Shown here: piece after piece, positions 33,710-45,519 of the stretch
Layout: every line of letters begins with the position of its first letter
How positions within the stretch are numbered: the first letter of the stretch is position 1
Source: Gautieria morchelliformis
Lineage: Eukaryota > Basidiomycota > Agaricomycetes > Gomphales > Gomphaceae
Reading direction: 5' to 3'
NCBI GenBank assembly: GCA_015179125.1
Contig: WHVA01000396.1
Coordinates: 44,881 to 108,880 of the forward strand
Length of the DNA stretch: 64,000 bases
The notes under the pieces: model-generated
Seen by the model: the letters and a program-made list of their open reading frames with translations, nothing else
Told to the model about the DNA's origin: nothing
Databases searched by the model: none
Made by a program: the position numbers and the translations under genes

Positions 33710-34000
33710 ATGCTCTTCCTCGCGCTCGGAACACCAACACGCGGCCTGCCAGCCCGGCTCAACCTCCGGAAGGTCTATGCTCTTCCCATCACCGCCCCCA
33801 GGGCCGGGGATACATTCACAGCGGGTGGCACGACGAGCGTCGCATGGTGTATGAATACCACACCTCTTTCCCGCAGCGAGTCATGACCGGACCATAGGGA
33901 GACGGCTGCCCTGCCTGCCAGCGGGTCTCCAAGCCACAACGGCACGCTTGTGTTGGGGTTCGTGCAGAGTGCCGATCCCAGCGAAGGGAGGTCCGTGCTC
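33710..34000 (+). pseudogene. Remnant of a KRE9/KNH-like secreted wall protein
   Basis: ATG 33710 begins a short hydrophobic leader (MLFLALGTPTRG) followed by LNLRKVYALPITAPRAGDTF and TSVAWCMNT, the start pattern of fungal Ser/Thr-rich GPI-anchored proteins with a KRE9/KNH1 N-terminal domain. A TGA at 33884-33886 interrupts it; the same frame goes on with HNGTLVLGFVQSADPSEG, which also fits that domain. The family call rests on my memory of the pattern, not on a search. Confidence 0.4.
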
Positions 34001-34164
34001 GTCGGCATGGGTTTTTTCTTCCACTTCTTTTTGTGGAAGCGTGGATGTCCGTTACAATGACTTTTGTTTTGCACGCTTAGAAGTCAAGGCGGAGCTTGGG
34101 TCATCCCCATCCGATCCTCTTTTTCAAGCAGGCTGCTACTACAGAAGCTTCACAAAAGTGAGAG

Positions 34165-34965
34165 CTGAGGCCCAGTGGAAATCGGCTCGAATGCTGCGTG
34201 TAGCTGTAAATATCGATAATGAAATACAAATTCGGAGTTAAATCTGTTGGTAATGATGACCGATGCACGAAAATATATTTTTACAAAACTCAGTTGCCTG
34301 TTCAAATCGATGCCGGCGTGCCTGTCGCAGCGCTAAGAAACTAAGAAATCTTCTGCTTGGCAACATCCTCGATCGACTTGTCTCATTTCTGTCACTCGCA
34401 TCTGCACTCGCACTCGATTTTTTGTGAGGAGCCACGGCCGCAAGCAGAGACAGAGGAGATGCGCGGACGCAGGGCAAAGCGCAGACCAGCATTACGAGTC
34501 TTGGCAAGGCCCATAATCCACGAATACACGTACACAGCAGCCCGATTATACACCAAGTACTTACAAACGATGCATACAACGTCCGCTCCATGGACCATTA
34601 CACGTTCCCGCACACGTTCCTGCACATGGGTAGACTCAACGAGCCCAGGTCCGTGCCTGAAGATCGCATGCATCAGACCTGTAACGTACCCACAAGAAAA
34701 CGAGTGCAAAACATGAGATAGCGAGCGTTGGCCAATGCCGTAGGGTGTTCGAAACATTACGTGCCCACATATTGGGACGGTCAATCTGTAGGTCGAAACT
34801 TGACGCCTTGTCGAGCGACTCCTGTGCATGCTTCAGATGCGATTTGCATGAGGGACGCGGCGTGGGATACTCACTCTATATTGCCGAGGGAGAACCTCGT
34901 AAGATGCGCGCGTCTCACCTGTATATCACTCAATGAGTAGGCTCCACGCGGCAGTTAGCCTGCAT
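34165..34965. other. Upstream block of NLR3, first part
   Basis: Matches 9952-11215 upstream of NLR2 with internal deletions; a region rich in TGCGCG near 10200-10530 is mostly missing. It ends at about 34965 (CTCCACGCGGCAGTTAGCC), where the NLR2 copy reads on directly into the sequence found again at 38460. Confidence 0.65.
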
Positions 34966-35369
34966 CAGGAAAAAGGCATGGTGATACGCAGTCCTACGCA
35001 GTCCCACGTAGGCGATGCAGGACTTATAGCCCTGTAGGACATTGCCCGTTTATGGAGCGTACCGTAGTTCGGGTGTAGTGCTGTAGGCCGGTGTAGGCCG
35101 GTGTAGCTGTCATGTAGGGCTACATAGCGCGCCCACAAGACTACATTAAGCCCTGTACCTCGATGTAACGGCGAGGTAGTTGCGCTGTAGCGCTATCCCG
35201 CGCCCCGTATTTCTTCAATTTGAGCTATTCTGGGATCAACTTCAATTGTTACATTTTTATGTTTGATTTGAGCTAGTTAGAGAGAATATATCACATATAC
35301 GCGCGTGTACTATTCGTGACATGGCCCATGGGCAAATAAAGGCAATTGACCCCTCGATTTCCCCCAATT

Positions 35370-35700
35370 TCAATCCTCGTCGGATGATTCAATGGCCTGC
35401 GCGGCCAGGGAGAACTTCGTCATGTTGAAGTTTGGCTTCGGGTCATCTTGCAAGATTGGCAGGCGAGCATGCAATCTAGAGATAGCGCCCCAGGTCAAGG
35501 TGCTTTGTGAAGGGTTAATAACACAGAGAGACATACCTGCCATTATCATGCAGATTCTCCTTTAATTGAGCGAGACTCTTTGCTGATTTCGCGCTAAAAG
35601 TTCGCCAGGCTTCCAGGGCCCTCGAAATCACGCGCCTTCTGTTTCCCTTTCCTGCTAGGACCCTGCTTCTCCCTCTCCTCCCAGTTGATCTCGTGCTCAG
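35370..35700 (-). CDS. Unrecognised C-terminal gene fragment
   Basis: The minus-strand frame reads ALEAWRTFSAKSAKSLAQ and KENLHDNG. A likely intron (35476-35536, GTATGTCT...CTCTAG) leads to LHARLPILQDDPKP and FSLAAQAIESSDED with a stop at 35370. The coherent frame across a plausible intron is the only support. Upstream exons may include the coiled-coil frame at 36310-36561 (QQARERRAKEAEAKEAAQ). No family recognised. Confidence 0.35.
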
Positions 35701-36309
35701 TCAGTCGCTTGGTTGTAAATGGCTATGTCAACATATCCATATGAAGTATTTGCAAAAATTTTACTTACATGTTTGTCTTGTGAAAGTGAGGTTTGTTTTT
35801 CATGACCGGGCTCCAGACTATTGAGAGTGCGCGGCCGCTTGTTGCCTGACGGCGTGGCATATTCATGCTGACGAACCCCTGGGTGGGTGGATGTTTGGGT
35901 ATCTGTGTCAGTGAGGTCGTCGTACGACCGTTTGTGAGTTCGGTTTGGCTAGTAGCAATGAATGTTAGACTAGCAAGCGTGCACTCAATAAATATCACGT
36001 ACATCCTCAACATTGTCCTGGTCCACCGTTGCATTGCGGGATGTTGTCTTTGGAGTTCTGTGGGGGCATTCAGGCCCTGGGGACAAAAGTATCTGGCGGT
36101 GTTTGCCTGGCATAACCTGGGTGATACGGGCTTGGCTTGTAATTGGTGAGCTCTGAGCAACCCCAGGCGGCCTCCGCAAGGTTTGCGAGGCTGAGGTGGA
36201 ATAGGTGGTGAGGGGTGTAAACTGCTATTGATGGAAGCTGAGGCTCTCTGGCATGATACGTGGACACGAACCTTGTCTTCAATAGCAACTCGCACTTCAT
36301 TGATGGAGT

Positions 36310-36561
36310 CTAAGGAGGGAAATATGAACGTGCACATCGTCCCACAGCGAAGGAAATCGCACCTATGCTCTCCCCACCATCCTCTGGGTCTGAGGAATCT
36401 GCGTCAAGATCGTCAAGGTACGCCCGTATGTCCTCAGTACTGAGGCCTACAGCTATCATGGATTCTATGGCTTTCCGCTGCGTCTGCAATTTCACTTGGG
36501 CCGCTTCCTTCGCTTCAGCTTCTTTGGCGCGTCGTTCTCGTGCTTGTTGAAGTTTCACCAT
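36310..36561 (-). CDS. Unrecognised acidic coiled-coil exon
   Basis: The frame from 36561 starts with a charged helix (QARERRAKEAEAKEAA), then GLSTEDIRAYLDDLDADSSD, strongly acidic. It may belong to the same gene as 35370-35700. Boundaries unknown. Confidence 0.3.
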   Translation of the reverse strand: MVKLQQARERRAKEAEAKEAAQVKLQTQRKAIESMIAVGLSTEDIRAYLDDLDADSSDPEDGGESIGAISFAVGRCARSYFPP

Positions 36562-37339
36562 TTGGAGTTCTAGGGACAGGCCAGTGCACTAGAATTAGCA
36601 TAACACACCAGGCACCTCCACTCGCGTCCTTTTTCCGTCATCCCGTGAGTCATGCCTTTGGTGCGAGACGAGTCTGCGTGCTCAGTGATGGCAGTGGCGT
36701 GGGTGCTTGTCTTTGGGGCATTATTCGTGAGGGGAGCTGCAGCCTTACCCATATTCGGCTTTCTGGGGGCTGCACTGCGTGTAGGAAGCTGTCACAGATC
36801 GATTTCTTGAAGGGCTCAGCGTTTCTGCTTCATCGTCGTGTGGAATCGAAGGCTGTGGTTTGATGCAAGTTGGCAACGAGGTGGTGGTTTGACGCAGGTT
36901 GGCAACCGGTCACATGACTGGGGGTGACGGCGATCGTAGACCGAACAACCTGACGTATGAAAAAAAAAATTGTTATCAATATCATCTGACAAGACCCAAT
37001 TATTGTGATTTAGTGGCGATAAAGAAGCCTGGCCTGTCTACATCTCTGTTGGCAACATAGCTAAGTCTGTTCGTCGCCAAACATCAAAACACGCCATGAT
37101 ATTGCTTGGCTATATCCCCATTACCAAACTCGAATGCCTCTCCAAAGCCACATGCAAAGACCGTGCATATAGGCTGTTTCACTATTGTATGTCTTACATT
37201 CTCGGACTTTTTTCTGAACTCTCATCTTAGTATATACATGTTCCAGATGTGCGATGGTGATTTTGTATTAGAGGACAATACCTGATTCATTGTAACAAAA
37301 GAATGCGCAAGAGGATGGCGCTGCTGACCTGTTAAAAAA

Positions 37340-37961
37340 AGTTAGGAAGTGACGAGATCCGTGGAGAAGAGGACGAGGTGGGCATGGGTGTGGCAGTCTG
37401 GGCAAGTGTGATGCTAAATGCGAAGTGATCAAGCTGCGATCATTAGGTTATCAAACGACTGAACTAAATAGGTTTACCAGGGTGGTATGTATGGCGGGCC
37501 TCTCATATCCATCGCCAACCTGCGACACGTACACGACGAAGAAGCCTTCCGGAAACTTCCATGTTGTAGTGTCGAGGATGATCTGGCGGTTGCGTAAAGC
37601 TTCGGTGAGAGCGAGTTGAGCAGCTCGACTGGCGCGCTCCAAATTGGAAATGATGATGACTTGAGGTAGATATGCAAGCCAAGTGTCGACAGTACGCAGT
37701 TCTGTTCGGGGCCGTGGAAGGTGAGAAGCACTTGGAGGTGGCACAGTACTGTCTGACCCTTCTGTAAAGTGGGTGGAGGGTGGTGGTAGGCTGGTGCAAG
37801 ATGGTCTTCGTTTAGACGAAGACGAACCACTGGAAGGGGATACGAAGAGGGATTCCATGAATTCTCCTAGGGGTTGAGGGGAGCGAACGTTAACGCGCTT
37901 GGCTTGCACTCCGAATACTGTGGAGAGAACCTGCGCAACATGGGTGTGAAGATACTTGACC
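37340..37961 (-). CDS. Magnesium-chelatase-like AAA protein, partial
   Basis: Minus-strand exon 37961-37478 reads VAQVLSTVFGVQAKRVNVR, a Ser/Pro-rich stretch, then LPQVIIISNLERASRAAQLA, EALRNRQIILD, FPEGFFVVYVSQ and ERPAIHTTL. A 44-nt intron (37434-37477, GTAAACC...ATCGCAG) joins it to LDHFAFSITLAQ. The order (internal Walker-B-like strand, 'asn-leu-glu' motif, ERP-IH..LLD.FAFS) matches the AAA core of fungal proteins annotated as magnesium-chelatase-like. The P-loop part and the ends were not found. It could be a gene fragment carried in the 34966-38455 segment. Confidence 0.5.
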
Positions 37962-38724
37962 TACCCGTACGACGAGCAGTATGATAGTATACGAAAGGCA
38001 AAGTAGATGGGCACCTGGCGCTCATACGGCAGAGAAGGACAAACGCGAAGTCATATACGAGTCACTAGTAGTGGCCACGTGCACATCGCTGTACCCGTTC
38101 GACAAGCCTATTTGCCATGTTTTCATGTGCAGGAGGCCAGCAACATGGATAGCGTGACAACAACCTGATTGGAGTACCGCGCCTGGAGTGGATTGGATGG
38201 AGATAATGCCCTCCCCATATCTCACCATACACGTAACCTATATCATGGCCTTTGTTAGTGACCCAGCCGCGTAGACTATGTTGATCCGGCATTAGTACGT
38301 CGGCCTATGGAGGTTACGGAGGCATCTGCGATATACATCGGCCTACGCAGGCTACATAGGCAGGCCCGAGTTACGTGGACAGCAGTAGCGCCCGTCGACC
38401 GATGTATTTTTGGGCTCGACTACCAGGTTTTCGGCCTGATGTGGCGTACGGAATACATTCATATACATGCTCCGGGAGCTCGTTCTTTCCGTGCCGCAAC
38501 TCGCCAGGCTAACACGTTCCCACTTCCATGACAGGATTCGCACTCAAGCATGCGCCCCGCTTAGTGGCGCGTTTGCTCCTTCTCGGCCGCGACGCTCGAG
38601 AGATATCATGTCGGTGGGTCCATGTGGACACAATGGCTTCAAACCTGTGCGTCTATGGCTGTCCACGATAGACGCCGCGATAAGAGGCGGCACCGCTGCT
38701 CCAGTACTCTGACCAACTCGACCT

Positions 38725-41677
38725 ATGGCTGAAGGTCTGGGATTAGCAGGTAAGTCCCCGACAACCTATCAGAACCGTTGGTAGGGTGCTAACCATTCCA
38801 CTCAGCGAGCGTCATTGCCGTTCTCCAGCTCACTGTAGCGACTATCGGTGCATGCTACAGGTATGGGAGTGGCGTCAAGAATGCCTCGAGGGACAAGGAA
38901 AGCATCCTTGATCAGCTGTTTGGACTGCAAAAAGTGTTCGAAAGCATTCGTCGACTAGTAGACGAGGACGAGACAGCAGCATCCTCCCGATTACCGGATT
39001 TGAATGAGCAACTTCTTCGTTGCCATGACGAGTTGCAGAGTCTCAATACGGCCCTGGAAAGGGAAATTGGACGCAAAGGCCGCATGCAGGCGTTGATATG
39101 GCCTCTAAAGGAGAGCGAGGTGCACAAGACTCTCCACAAGCTAGGCAAGCTCCAGAACTTGTTGACTAAGGCCATGGACGTAGATCAGACGTACGTTGCA
39201 CCCACTACTTTCGCCTCCCTACTGATGATCCAGATAGACGCTTGACACTGAAGATAGATAGCAGGGTCGAAGCGTTGCAGGGACAGGCTGCTGAGCTCGG
39301 CAAGGCTATGGAACAGGCGAAATTGCGTACGTTACATATCGCCAGTTCCCCTTAAGGTGGGCCACTGATTCGGACGGCCTTTTTCATATAGAAGAACATC
39401 GTCAGAAGATCAATAAATGGCTGTCAGCTCCTGATCACGAATCAAAGGATAGAAATGCTCGTAGCATGCGACGGGAGGCAACCGGGTCATGGTTTCTTGA
39501 GGCAGAACGCTTCCGGGAGTGGCGAGAGGCCCCCCACTCTTTCCTATGGCTTCACGGTATACGTGCGTGCCCTTTAAGCTGCTGAAGTTTGTAATCGCCG
39601 CTGATGCACTGCCGTAGCTGGTGCTGGGAAAACTATATTATGGTATGTGCATCACATCTGTCTGTGTCTTCCCTATCACACTAAGGTGTAACTGCGTTAG
39701 CTCAACCATCATCGAAGAACTCTTACTTCACTGCCGTTCCGACCCCTCTCTGGCAATCGCATTTTTCTATTTTGATTTTAATATCAGCAGCAAGGACACT
39801 CCGTCAGACGCCGTCCTTCGATCTCTGCTCAAACAATTATCTGCACAATGCCCGGCCATCCCCAACACCCTCGATACCCTATACTCTGAGAGTGTTGCTG
39901 CAAACCGATCGCCGGCTCATGGGCAGCTGCTATCCACATTGAAGTCCGTTATTGGGCACTTTCGTGCTGTATATATCGTGTTTGATGCACTTGACGAGTG
40001 TCCGGAGCGATCCAGGTTTCTAAAAGTGGTCAATGAGATCCATGCTTGGAGGGTGGATGGATTACACCTGCTGGCAACGAGTAGAAAAGAGGGTGACATT
40101 GACAGGGTGCTGAAGGGCTTGGTAACACATGAGGTGTCCATGAACGAGAGTCTCGTCGACCCTGACATCAAAGTCCATATTTCCAGGACACTTCTTGAGG
40201 ACATCGAGTTTAGCATGTGCTCGGAAGACGAGAAGGAAATGGTCGAGACTAACTTGATGAAGGGCGCGCACGGAATGTAAGTGGTCATTGCACCGGCTTT
40301 GACGTGGTTCCTGACAGAAAGGAAAGGTTTCGATGGGTCGTTTGTCAGCTGGATGCACTGCGGAAGTGCCGTTCTCCAGCTGCGCTTGAGAGAGCGCTCA
40401 CGTGTCTACCAAACACACTATACGAGACGTATGATCGAATTCTGGAAGCCATCCACGAGGAGGATAGACGGGATGCTCTGAGCTTGCTGCAGTGGCTGGC
40501 CTTCCTTGTTGGCACATTATCACCTGACGAGGCTGTGGATGTGATCGCTACTGATGCTGATGCAAAAGGTGGACCTCTATTTGACCGCCGGCGGCGGCTT
40601 CGGAATCCACAAGATATCCTCAGCATATGCTCCAGTTTGGTGACTATTTCCATGCCAAATGCAACATCATCGGACATCGAGGAGACAAATGAGAACACTG
40701 AAGCAGGAGAGATTAGATTGGCACACTTCTCCGTCAAAGAATATCTGATTTCAGAACACCTAGGGAATGGCGATGCCCAGGTTTCATATTTTCACTTTAA
40801 CGAACAGATGGCACATGTGTTCATTGCGAAGACATGTCTGGCATACCTGCTGCAGTTTATAAAGGATAATGTTATAAGCCAGAGTACAATCAGGTCATAT
40901 CCACTATCTCGTTATGCGGCCAAGTACTGGATGTTTCATGCTCAGGCGGATCCAGTTGGTGACAACAATCTACATGAACTTGGCATGGCCATCCTGGAAC
41001 CTATGAGTGCTATTTATGTCAACTGGCTGAGGCTTTATCGTCAATATGTGCAATGGCCAGAGGCCGGGGACTCACCTCTCTATTATGCAGCTGAAGCTCG
41101 ACTGGAGAGGGTGTGCCAAAGTTTGTTGAATCATGGGTTGAAAGCTGATGCACCAGGAGGGATCTATTGCACTCCACTGCAGGTAGCAGCGGCATGTGGT
41201 CATGATACTATTATTGAGCTGCTCCTAGAGAAGGGTGCAGATGTGAATGCCCAAGGAGGATATTATGGGAATGCGCTCCCAGCAGCGGCACATAATGGTC
41301 ATGATATGACTGTACTACTGCTCCTAGAGAAGGGTGCGGATGTGAGTGCCCAAGGAAGACATTATGGGAGTGCACTGTCAGCTGCAGCATGTAATGGTCA
41401 TGATACTATTATTGAGCTGCTCCTAGAGAAGGGTGCAGATGTGAATGCCCAAGAAAGACATTATGGGAGTGTGCTGCAGGCGGCGGCATATAATGGTCAT
41501 GATACAACTGTGTGCCTGCTGCTTGAGAAGGGTGCAGATGTGAATGCCCAAGGTGGATTCCATGGGAGTGCATTGCAGGCGGCAGCATATAATGGTCATG
41601 ATATGACTGTACTGCTGCTGCTAGAGAAGGGCGCAGATGTGAATGCCCAAGAAAGACATTATGGGAGTGTGCTGTAG
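38725..41677 (+). pseudogene. NLR3: truncated NACHT-ankyrin receptor
   Basis: Third paralogue. Exons 38725-38749, 38806-39190, 39262-39326, 39392-39556, 39618-39642, 39701-40276 match NLR2 in length (except 65 nt instead of 44 in the third). The last exon, 40327-41677, has the winged-helix spacer (AHFSVKEYL) and ankyrin repeats (41073-41677). The ankyrin units are more alike than in NLR1/2 (GADVNAQERHYGSVL occurs twice, almost identical at DNA level). The frame ends at TAG 41675-41677, where the matching codon is CAG, and homology to the receptors stops near 41686, where LTR-like DNA begins. The Tup1-type propeller is missing. A protein with an N-terminal switch and ankyrin tail could still be made, so pseudogene is likely but not certain. 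Confidence 0.8.
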
Positions 41678-41685
41678 GTGGCAGC

Positions 41686-43382
41686 TGTGTGGGAACCGTT
41701 GCTAATGAAAAGCCTCGTGAAAAAAGGATTAAAATCGCTTTAAAACCCTGTTTTCCCAGCTGATAGTAGCTAATACATGTGGCTATTGTTGGGAGAACTC
41801 TATTCAAATATTCCTTGAATTTCCTCTTATTTTTCCGCCATTTAACTTGGCTTCCCTGGCTCAAAAACTCCTTATTCTGTCAGGCAGAGTTATGAACCCA
41901 CGCATGTCCACAACTCTGCCACAGCCGCTCAGTTTCAAACTCTGACTGGAGCTTCCCACGAACCGTAAACTTGGAGTTGCAGGCACTCAAGCACCTACAA
42001 CTCCGGTACCTTGGCTCACTCAAACTCAGCCACTGAGACTGAATGTGTCCTCTACCACTTACACAAGCCTATGCAATTCAAACCCAGCTGGCACATGACT
42101 TGCATCATAGCAACCATGGCTGTGCAAGGCTGCATACAAAGTCACACAAAGATGTACAAAGCCAAAACTGGGGTGCAGGTTTGATAAAGCCTATTGGACG
42201 AATGGATCCTCCAAACGCAACGCTACGACACCAAATAGGCCCCTTGATGTCATAGCGGCCATGTAGGGCTGTGCAGGGCAGTGCAAGGCTGTGAAAGGCT
42301 GTGTAAGGCTGTGCAAACCAGGGAAGGTGATTGGCTATCTATTTCCAATTTCTTTGCACAAACACGCCGCAATAGTTACGAGGGTGTGTTTCAGCAGTGC
42401 AAATATTTACTTACGACATCACTCACCTAATAGATAGAAGAACCCCATTTTACGTAATCCTGTGTATTTTACAATATAAAAGGAGGCCATTCTGACCTCC
42501 TTGAATCATCAATCTAGCAATCTACTGCTTCTATCCTACACGTGACTCGTGTGACTTGCATCTTACTAAGCTGCTAACCCCAGCTAGGGTTATTCACTTA
42601 CTTTAGTGTCTAATTCCTTGTTAAGTAGATACTTTTCTGCTTAGCCACCTAGACTAATCCTCTGGGTGTAATTCTACAGAGTGAGTCTGTCAATTGATAG
42701 TCTTGCCATTCGCACTCCAATACCCGAGAGAGTTGATCAGTTGATTTTCCTGGTTAATATCTTTCACAAGTCAATTCCTGTTACTTGTAAAAGCCGCTTT
42801 AGATTCTATTCTTTGCCTCTCGTTTTATTGCTGTGCGCTGGTAGATTATCAGGGCAGTCCATTTATAAACTCGCCTGCTAAGTACATTCCTTTATATTTT
42901 GGAATACACTTGGACCCCGATAGTGTCCTTGAACCTACAGTCTTTTGGTTTATTGTTCAGTGCTGCTAAGAAACGCATTGCCTTCCATCCATATTAACTT
43001 GGACTAGTTTTTACGCGGATTGCAACCAAGGTACAAATATTAAATTATTTCCGGAGTTGTGCTGCAGCATTGTTTAATATTCTTTGAGTCTCGTAAACGA
43101 CACGTTCTGATAGATTGAAGTGTTAGCAATAACACCAAAGTCTTGAAGGGTTCCAAAACAGCAGCATTGTAAAGGATGTCGATCTTAGGACCTTGTATCA
43201 CAAGGGCACTGCAGAACTTGACCAATGAGTGGTATTCTGAATGCTACGTAGTGACAGGTAAGAGTAAGATGTGATGGGAACCGCTGGCCGGTTCCCACGC
43301 ATAAACTATACAGTGGGTCCCTAAGGGGCCCACTGGGATTATGTAATAACTATTGTACATGTAGATGCATAGGTTATTTACA
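41686..43382. mobile_element. LTR-like DNA that truncates NLR3
   Basis: Begins TGTGGGAACCG immediately after the ankyrin homology and ends at the polypurine tract of element A, where the minus-strand LTR starts TGTAAATAACC at 43382. It may be one long LTR of A, or a separate plus-oriented LTR (41688 to about 42678, ending TTCTACA, with a TATA-like ACAATATAAAAGG at 42470-42482) followed by a short LTR remnant. A palindrome GGGAACCGCTGGCCGGTTCCC lies near 43275. No coding content. Confidence 0.5.
42266..42315 (+). repeat. Five 10-bp tandem units
   Basis: Five units of consensus AGGCTGTGCA follow each other without gaps. A minisatellite within the LTR-like DNA. Confidence 0.8.
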
Positions 43383-43394
43383 CCCTCCCCCTCT
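43383..43394 (-). other. Polypurine tract of element A
   Basis: On the minus strand AGAGGGGGAGGG directly before TGTAAATAACC. It fixes the start of the 3' LTR. Confidence 0.7.
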
Positions 43395-43415
43395 ATAGAC
43401 AACTATAGGGGTCAA

Positions 43416-45338
43416 CTACGACTCATAGAGGTCATCCATAATGGAGTCCTCTAGAGTGGCCGATGCGATGACATCGTCGTCGTACAGGGCCGGTGGAGCG
43501 CGTGACTCCTCTGGGGGCACCTCCACGTCATCGGTGGTGATTGGGTGAGGCTGGTCGGCCTCACCACTAGCGGCGGTATCCGCTTGGGTGATGAGGCCAG
43601 CGTCCTCACGGAGCATGGCCTCAACGGCCGGGTCCTCAGTCTGAGGAGGGGGCCGGAAGCGCGCCAGCTCTTGGTCGAGCTGAGCGTGAGTGAGGGGTCG
43701 CGGCACCGCGGCCCTCACATGGCTGGTCTCGAGGACCTTTTGTTGGCCCTCGCGGGCGGCAGCACTGAACGCCGCGCCGGTGATGCTGCGTTGAACATAG
43801 TGTTCAATGCGTGCCACTCGCTCGCGAGTGAACCCCCACGTAGCGGGCTAACCATCTCGCGATCTCGGCGAGGGGGATGTCGGGGCCGGCTCGGCCCCCC
43901 ACAGCGAATGGGCCCGTGATGGAGAGCCGTAGGGTGGTGCTCTGAGGTGTCAGCACTTCCCTGGCGTCGACGAGGCTCGACCATTGGTCTGTTGAGCCGA
44001 ATAGGTCGAGTAGCCTCGCCCTGAGAGGTGATGCGACCCCTTTGACCCAGGGTGCAAGGGCCTTCAACCACATCCAGATGTCCATGTCATCTAGGTTGAA
44101 GGTGCCATCCGCGTTGTCACGGATGGCTGATGGGATTCCTTCAGGGTTGTGTATCCAACCCTTTAGGATGGCCGTGATATCGTGTGGGGTACCGCCCGCT
44201 ATCACGAGACAATCCCTTTTGGGATTGCGAGCGCATTGTTCGTGCTCAATGCGTTTAAATATGCTGATCATCTCACGCGTACGCGCGAGCTGTGGCGTTT
44301 CTTTTGCCCACGCTAGGAGTTCGATGAAGTGTGGGTCGTCGAGCGGGCAGATGTCGTACCATTGAGTACGACGCTGTTCGGCCTTCCCTACCGGCTGTGG
44401 TAGGAGGCCCGTCTCAGAGATGGGTGGATCTCCGAGTGGGATGAGCGTCCCCTCCCCTGGGTAGGGAGGGTGAACTGTCCCCGCCGGTGGAGGCAGGGCC
44501 ACACCAGGCCCGATGTACTGGGCCTCGACCTGTGCTATCTGCCATTGAAGGGCGGGGTCGTTGACAGTGTGCAACGATGACGCCACTAGGTAAGCGCTAA
44601 TCGTGCTTTCCCTCGCAATGGCTAGCCCATTGACGGTGTTGGGGGTGCTGCGCAATTTCTTGCACTTTTTCTTTGGCTGCTCTGCCAGCCGCTGTGCCCT
44701 TTCCGGGTCGTACGTCTTCCAGATGGACCAGTCTGACTCCCATCCTTCTGGGACACCATACGCAGAGTCGGAAGGCGCGCTATGCCCTTCCGTCGTTGTC
44801 GTCGTCGGGGTTGGCGCCGACAATCGGGATGCTAGCCCCGATGTTGCGTGTGCCGGCAAAGGCGCCGTTGCACGAGGTGATGATGGCCCGGCCACTGGGT
44901 CCGTGGCTGGGTCATGTCACAGCCTTTTTGAGGCAGCGTGGGCAAACTTGAGCTGGAGCTGGGCTGCACTCAGCTGCTCCTCGAGCTCTTTTATTTTGGC
45001 ACGCTCGGCTTCGAGTGCATCGTCGCAGTCTTCAACCATGCGTCCAACTCCTTGACCTCTTTTTTGAGGTTGTGGATGTCCCGGAGGAGCTCTTCTCACG
45101 CATCACGCGTGATGCCCCTTGGGAGCCATCCCCAGGCTGCATCGACGGCATCGCCGATGTCTCCGTCCCGCAATTTGACCTTGTGTGTGCCTGTCGCAGC
45201 CCTTAAGTGCGCGGCATAGTCTGCGCACGTTGCGCAATCATCTGGGTGGACGATGGTGAGGGCATCCTCCCATCCCACGATCATCCAGTGCTCCTGGTCT
45301 ACTGGATCACGGAGAATATCTGCGACCCCCTGTCTCGG
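43416..45338 (-). pseudogene. Extra ORF of element A between integrase and 3' LTR
   Basis: Roughly 640 codons in three linked pieces. It starts near EHWMIVGWEDALTIVHPDDC with CATCADYAAHL (a C-x2-C pair), then a coiled coil (EELLRDIHNLKKEVKEL, ERAKIKELEEQLSAAQLQL), then a Pro/Thr-rich part and a globular region (FHLDD-like stretches such as NLDDMDIWMWLKALAPW), ending DDDVIASATLEDSIMDDL. TGA codons at about 45098 (RDA*EELL) and 44917 (KRL*HDP) and frameshifts near 45000 and 43810 interrupt it. No known retroviral domain is seen and no membrane segment, so it is not an obvious envelope. Its place in the element suggests an accessory gene. Confidence 0.6.
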
Positions 45339-45519
45339 GGCCGTTGTTCACGTTGTGGACGTTGATGGATCAACATCCATCCCATCTTTGGGGGGCATCA
45401 TCTTCGTGGGTAGATGATGGTGGTTTGCTTAAGAAGCAAGGCGCCCTCAGAAAGATCCGAGGTGAAAATTTAACCGCGCCGTGGCCGGCACGTCATGTGG
45501 TCTGCACGTGACAGACACG

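Larger units (their letters stand above)
34966..38455. other. 3.5-kb segment present upstream of NLR3 but not NLR2
   Basis: It separates two halves of a block that is continuous upstream of NLR2. Both ends are rich in GTAGG / CCTAC motifs (34985-35200 and 38270-38400), but no exact inverted repeat or target duplication is evident. It contains minus-strand coding fragments (35370-35700, 36310-36561, 37340-37961). Either it is an insertion carrying gene pieces, or the NLR2 copy lost it. Confidence 0.5.

Noticed and set aside
34966-38455. Classic TIR transposon
   Set aside because: I could not find exact inverted ends, a target duplication or a transposase, so it is listed only as an unexplained segment.
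41686-42680. Host promoter with TATA box downstream of NLR3
   Set aside because: The TATA-like ACAATATAAAAGG lies in DNA that starts and ends like an LTR and no gene follows it.
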